Positions 59,649 to 64,000 of a stretch of DNA of 64,000 bases are shown here, one piece after another. The DNA lies in NCBI RefSeq assembly GCF_000372725.1, contig NW_005201392.1, forward strand, positions 681,259 to 745,258. The letters run 5' to 3'. A model generated the notes under the pieces. The model did no database searches and was not told where the DNA came from. It was given only the letters and a program-made list of their open reading frames with translations. A program made the translations under genes and the position numbers. Source of the stretch: Emiliania huxleyi CCMP1516 (taxonomy: Eukaryota > Haptophyta > Isochrysidales > Noelaerhabdaceae). Positions within the stretch are counted from its first letter, which is position 1. The number at the start of each line of letters is the position of its first letter.

Positions 59649-60782
59649 CTAGGCAAGCACCACGCCGCTTGGCGGCCACACCGGGACGCCTGCCACAGCC
59701 GCCGCGATCGCGACGCCCGCCGCGGTGCCGGCCAGGACGGCGACCCCGTTGACGAGCGCCCACGCGACGGCCAGCGCGCAGACGCGACTGAGTACGGGCT
59801 GCGACGCGCGCAGCGGCATCCGCGCCTGCAGCGCCGCCACGGCACGGCGGTACCGAGGCGTGAGCAACGCGGCGGCGGTCAGCTCGGCGGGAAGCAGCAG
59901 CGGGCCTAGCCGCGAGTCGAGCCGTGAACAGCGTCGCTTCACAGCTCGGCCGTGAAGGAAGCAGCTGCGGGCCAAGTGCGAGGCGCAGCGTGGCGTGCGT
60001 CCGCAGCAGGGCGGGCCTAAGGCACGAGTCGAGGCAGCTGAGGGTGTGAGCAGCGGTGCCGTCAGAGCATCGCGTGAACGCAAGGGCCACGGGTACAGCG
60101 AATACAGCGGGGACGCCGCCAATCCGCCTCGAGGCACCCCATTGGGAATGCAGGTGTGTGTTTCGCATCTAAGCGGGGCGGGCCACTGCCCGGCGGCGAT
60201 GGGGGAGAGGCGGCTGTGTCTGCTGCTGAGCCCCCAGGCGACGGAGAAGAAGGCGCCTTGCAGCAGGTTGCTCACGAGCGAGAGCGACAGCACGCAGACC
60301 GCGGTAAACTGGCAGAGCGCGATCACAACGTCGGACCGTTGCTGCGGCGTCAGGCCACCAAACAGCTGCCGCCACATCGCCGCAGGGAGCTCCTCAAAGT
60401 ATGCGTCCCGCGTGGTCGCAAGCGCCTCGTCGGCGTCCGAGAGAACCTTGCGCGTGAGGTCGCCGAATTGGTACGACTCTTTGCCCGTGATGCTGGTGGC
60501 GACTGGCTCGAGGACGGACTCGACGCTCCGCTTCACCTCGTCCGCGGCTCCCTTTGTGAGATCTCCGAACCTGTAGTCCTCATTGCCGGTCGCCTTGCGC
60601 ATCGCATCCTCAAACATTTCGGTCGGGTCCCACTGCGCTCGCGGCGCGCTGGTGCGGCTGATCAGAGGCGGCTGCGCTGGGTGGCAGCCAGCTCGCGGCA
60701 GGAGCGAGAAGCAGTGGCAGGAACGGAGCGGCATCAGCAAGAGCACTTGTGTGACGCGAGTGGAGAGCATGTCACTAAGCAC
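59649..60782 (-). CDS. Plastid membrane protein with tandem FGDLT motifs, one long intron
   Basis: The N terminus (STRVTQVLLLMPLRSCHCFS) is signal-like. Then come two copies of a short motif, GNEDYRFGDLTKGAADEVKR and GKESYQFGDLTRKVLSDADE, about 45 residues apart. One helix follows (DVVIALCQFTAVCVLSLSLV). The frame stays open to about 59890 through sequence that looks intronic. A GC donor (about CTCA|GCAGCAG near 60228) and a CGGCTAG acceptor (near 59908) would join to LLLPAELTAAALLTPRYRRA ... LAGTAAGVAIAAAVAGVPVW, a second hydrophobic region ending at 59649. Function unknown; paired (Y)(R/Q)FGDLT motifs occur in plastid-targeted algal proteins. Confidence 0.55.
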   Translation of the reverse strand: MLSDMLSTRVTQVLLLMPLRSCHCFSLLPRAGCHPAQPPLISRTSAPRAQWDPTEMFEDAMRKATGNEDYRFGDLTKGAADEVKRSVESVLEPVATSITGKESYQFGDLTRKVLSDADEALATTRDAYFEELPAAMWRQLFGGLTPQQRSDVVIALCQFTAVCVLSLSLVSNLLQGAFFSVAWGLSSRHSRLSPIAAGQWPAPLRCETHTCIPNGVPRGGLAASPLYSLYPWPLRSRDALTAPLLTPSAASTRALGPPCCGRTPRCASHLARSCFLHGRAVKRRCSRLDSRLGPLLLPAELTAAALLTPRYRRAVAALQARMPLRASQPVLSRVCALAVAWALVNGVAVLAGTAAGVAIAAAVAGVPVWPPSGVVLA

Positions 60783-60850
60783 TTGAGCACTGGATAGATC
60801 GGGCGCGCGTTTGCCCGGACAAGAGACGAGCCGCTTCTTCGGGCCAGACT

Positions 60851-60881
60851 ATGTTCACAGCCTTGTTATTGAGAAGAAACT
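60851..60881 (+). repeat. Dispersed motif R5, copy near 60.85 kb
   Basis: TTCACAGCCTTGTTATTGAG followed by AAGAAACTACG; same strand as the 28.4-kb copies. Confidence 0.8.
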
Positions 60882-60989
60882 ACGTCCTATGTTCACAACG
60901 GTGGGAGGCCAACCTCTCTAGCCATGTGAACCAAAAAGAAAAAACATATTCTCAAAGCCAGTCAGAGCACCTTCCAAAGGCGGGTGCTG

Positions 60990-61395
60990 AGGGCCCAACT
61001 TCAGAATCGTGCTTTGAGTTGGGTTGTTTCGTGTTGGGTTGGGTTGTTGGCCCGGGTTGGGTTGTTCCCTGAGTAAGGGCGTAGACCTTACCCTGAGGTT
61101 GGGTCGTCGGCGCGAAGGGTGAGGTCTCGACCGCCGCCGCTCACGCCAGCGGACGGCCACCATCGGTGTTTTTGGCTTCGCCACCGTCCAAGGCGTGCGC
61201 CATGCGCTCGCCGGCATCGAGCGAGCAACGTGATCGACCGAGCGGCTTGCTGTGTGGACGCCTTCTTCTGGCTCTCGTCGAGAGCGTTTTGCGTCCCGGC
61301 GGGTGTGAGAATGTGTGTCGTTCTGATGTGTCACTGTGTACGTCACATCGGTCTTGATAACAAGCACGGTCGATCCGTCGAAGCGATACACTCGT
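60990..61395 (-). repeat. Dispersed repeat R2, copy 2
   Basis: Inverted copy of 6664-7040 with a longer GGGTTGGGTTGTT-rich end. Confidence 0.75.
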
Positions 61396-62127
61396 TCCTA
61401 TCACGTTGGACGGCTTGCACGGAGCTCTGTGCCGGCACACAGCAAGAGCCGTGCGGCAAGAAGAGCTCGATGGGGAGCGAGAACCGTCAGAGGTGCTCAC
61501 CCAGGTTTCGGAAGTCCGCCTTGATGCGGTCAGTTCCCCCCAGGTTTGACCGCGCAGCTCGCAAGACTCGTCGAGCACTCGCAGCCTTTCTGCGCCTCTG
61601 ACTCTGCAAGCTATGCGGGAAGAGCAGTTTATCCGCAATATATCGACGAGTTCGAGAGAGCCACAGGCTTTCGCTCGGGAGGGATTGAGTGCATCGCGAC
61701 GGACTTCAGGTTACACCTGAAAATCTGACGGTTCTGGGCACGGATTGCCCGTTAGGGCGCAGAAGGTGGAGGTGATGGAGATGCCGGCGGCTGTTTTGAC
61801 GGAGGAGGGGGCAAATAGGAAGAGGGTCGCCATGACGGCGACCGACATCGCCGCCATGACAGCGACCGACCGACTGGGAAGCAGCAGGCGCAAAGCAGTG
61901 AAGTATCTCGGTGGGGATTGCGCCTGCTCCCAAATGACAGAGCTGCCGCCGCGGTCGAGGCGTGACCGGAGCAGCGCCTGTTCTGACGGGGCTTCTGAGC
62001 TTGGCTCAGATCGCTCGTCGGTGGCCTGGAGTAGCATTTGCTGATTTGAGACGCTGTAAGTTGGTGGGAAAAGCGAGCTGCAAAAAAAAGAAATTCGTCG
62101 CGGATACTCTGACTGGGCGAGCAGGAG

Positions 62128-62262
62128 AGCCCCACCTGTGCCCCTGATCGTCCTTCCAAAATCCTGCTCGTGCAGGTGGGGACCCTGTCCTCCTCCCCTA
62201 TCCCTCCATCCGCCATCCCTCGTTATTGGGGTGCCTGTTTTTTTTCTTTCTTTCTTTTTCTG
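62128..62262 (+). repeat. Dispersed repeat R3, copy 2
   Basis: Direct copy of 7955-8071, slightly longer, also ending in a TTTC tract and TCTGAC. Confidence 0.75.
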
Positions 62263-62783
62263 ACTGGGCGACGGCTAGCACCACACTCCTCTCCTTAAAA
62301 TCCCTGTGTGGTGGCGGCGTGCCGTCCTCCCATCCCTCCCTTGGGTTGCTTGTTCTCTTTCTTTCTTTTTCTGACACACTTTTTCTCATGGTTGGCCCTG
62401 TCGGCTGTCTCGCGACGTCCGACGACTCGCGTCTAGACGTGGAGTCGCGAGGGTTGCCCCACCACCTCTTGTGTGTTGGAGAAGTTTACCTTACCTTACC
62501 TTGCTTCGCTCTGCAGCACGCTCTGCAGCCGCTCTCGCGACCCCTTCGCGTCGACACGAGACCTGTGCACCTGGTTGCTGGCCGCCAGCCATTCGGCACG
62601 TATGGGCGAGCCAGCAACCCCGCCTCCTCCACCTGCAGCTCTCCCCTCTGGTCCACCCTTCTGCCCCGCTAGCCCCGCCTCTCCGCCCCCGCGCGGCCGC
62701 CTCGCTCTCCCCTCCTCTGCCTGGGCTGAAGATCGGCCGACCCCCTCGGGCCGTCTCCGCTAGGCTGCTCGGCCCCGACCGCA

Positions 62784-63955
<1,172 letters not shown>

Positions 63956-64000
63956 CTGCATCGCAAGGTGAGGGGGAGGGTTCGGGTACTGGGGGGTAGG

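Larger units (their letters stand above)
60783..62783. other. Repeat-rich intergenic region, about 2 kb
   Basis: Holds R5 (about 60851-60881), R2 copy 2 (about 60990-61395), R3 copy 2 (about 62128-62262) and a second TTTC tract (about 62352-62372). A short plus-strand frame near 61612-61728 (YPQYIDEFERATGFRSGGIE) looks protein-like but has no recognisable family or gene structure. Confidence 0.45.

Noticed and set aside
61119-61601. Open frames in the R2 repeat copy
   Set aside because: The frame is not kept between the two R2 copies, so it is unlikely to be coding.

Overview
The window is GC-rich nuclear DNA from a eukaryotic alga. Genes are compact, lie on both strands and carry short introns (about 55-160 bp, a few 220-470 bp). 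I could phase about 29 introns by protein continuity. Roughly 13 of them need a GC donor (GC-AG) rather than GT. Several products have bipartite or lumen-type plastid presequences, and there is a MYB factor with a CCAAT/TATA promoter, a triose-phosphate/nucleotide-sugar transporter, TRM13 and glucose-6-phosphate isomerase. This fits best with an alga bearing a secondary plastid, most likely a haptophyte; that assignment is inference. No rRNA, tRNA, CRISPR array or bacterial operon was recognised.

Layout. 0-5.4 kb: the tail of a plus-strand gene, a secreted BPI/LBP-like protein, and a 2-oxoglutarate oxygenase fused in frame to a GDPH (VWD-like) module. 5.6-11.4 kb: repeat-rich, with a RanBP2-type zinc-finger ORF, a KOW-like ORF and a retroelement fossil. 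11.9-19.0 kb: the outstanding gene, a single-pass receptor of about 2,216 aa. It has a type-1 periplasmic-binding-protein ectodomain, hevein-like cysteine modules, one membrane helix, a complete PI-phospholipase C (EF-like, X, Y, C2) and an FHA domain. 20-27.6 kb: two polytopic membrane proteins, gene fragments and transposon debris. 28.6-38.7 kb: a PH-domain tail-anchored protein, a pheophytinase-like alpha/beta hydrolase, a MYB-zinc-knuckle factor and a plastid DUF4336 protein, separated by minisatellites. 40-49.2 kb: a sulfotransferase-like gene, a DXD glycosyltransferase, a nucleotide-sugar/triose-phosphate transporter, a GDPH-family tail fragment and a second glycosyltransferase-like gene. 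50-60.8 kb: a secreted proline-rich surface protein, TRM13, a nested 1.7-kb foldback element, a phosphate transporter and two plastid membrane proteins. 60.8-64 kb: dispersed repeats and the 3' end of glucose-6-phosphate isomerase.

Two themes stand out. The first is the one-protein receptor-phospholipase, which would couple an extracellular ligand and possibly chitin or glycan recognition directly to IP3/DAG production. The second is intron birth. Several introns are bounded by 10-37 bp direct repeats that span the splice sites, and some carry a shared short tandem core (ATCTCGGGCA) in either orientation, as expected for recently inserted introner-like elements.

The 40-52 kb block (sulfotransferase-like gene, two glycosyltransferase-like genes, sugar-phosphate transporter, proline-rich surface protein) looks like a loose neighbourhood for building extracellular glycans or scales. 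No operon logic is implied. Exon boundaries come from reading frame and splice motifs only and may be off by a few bases.
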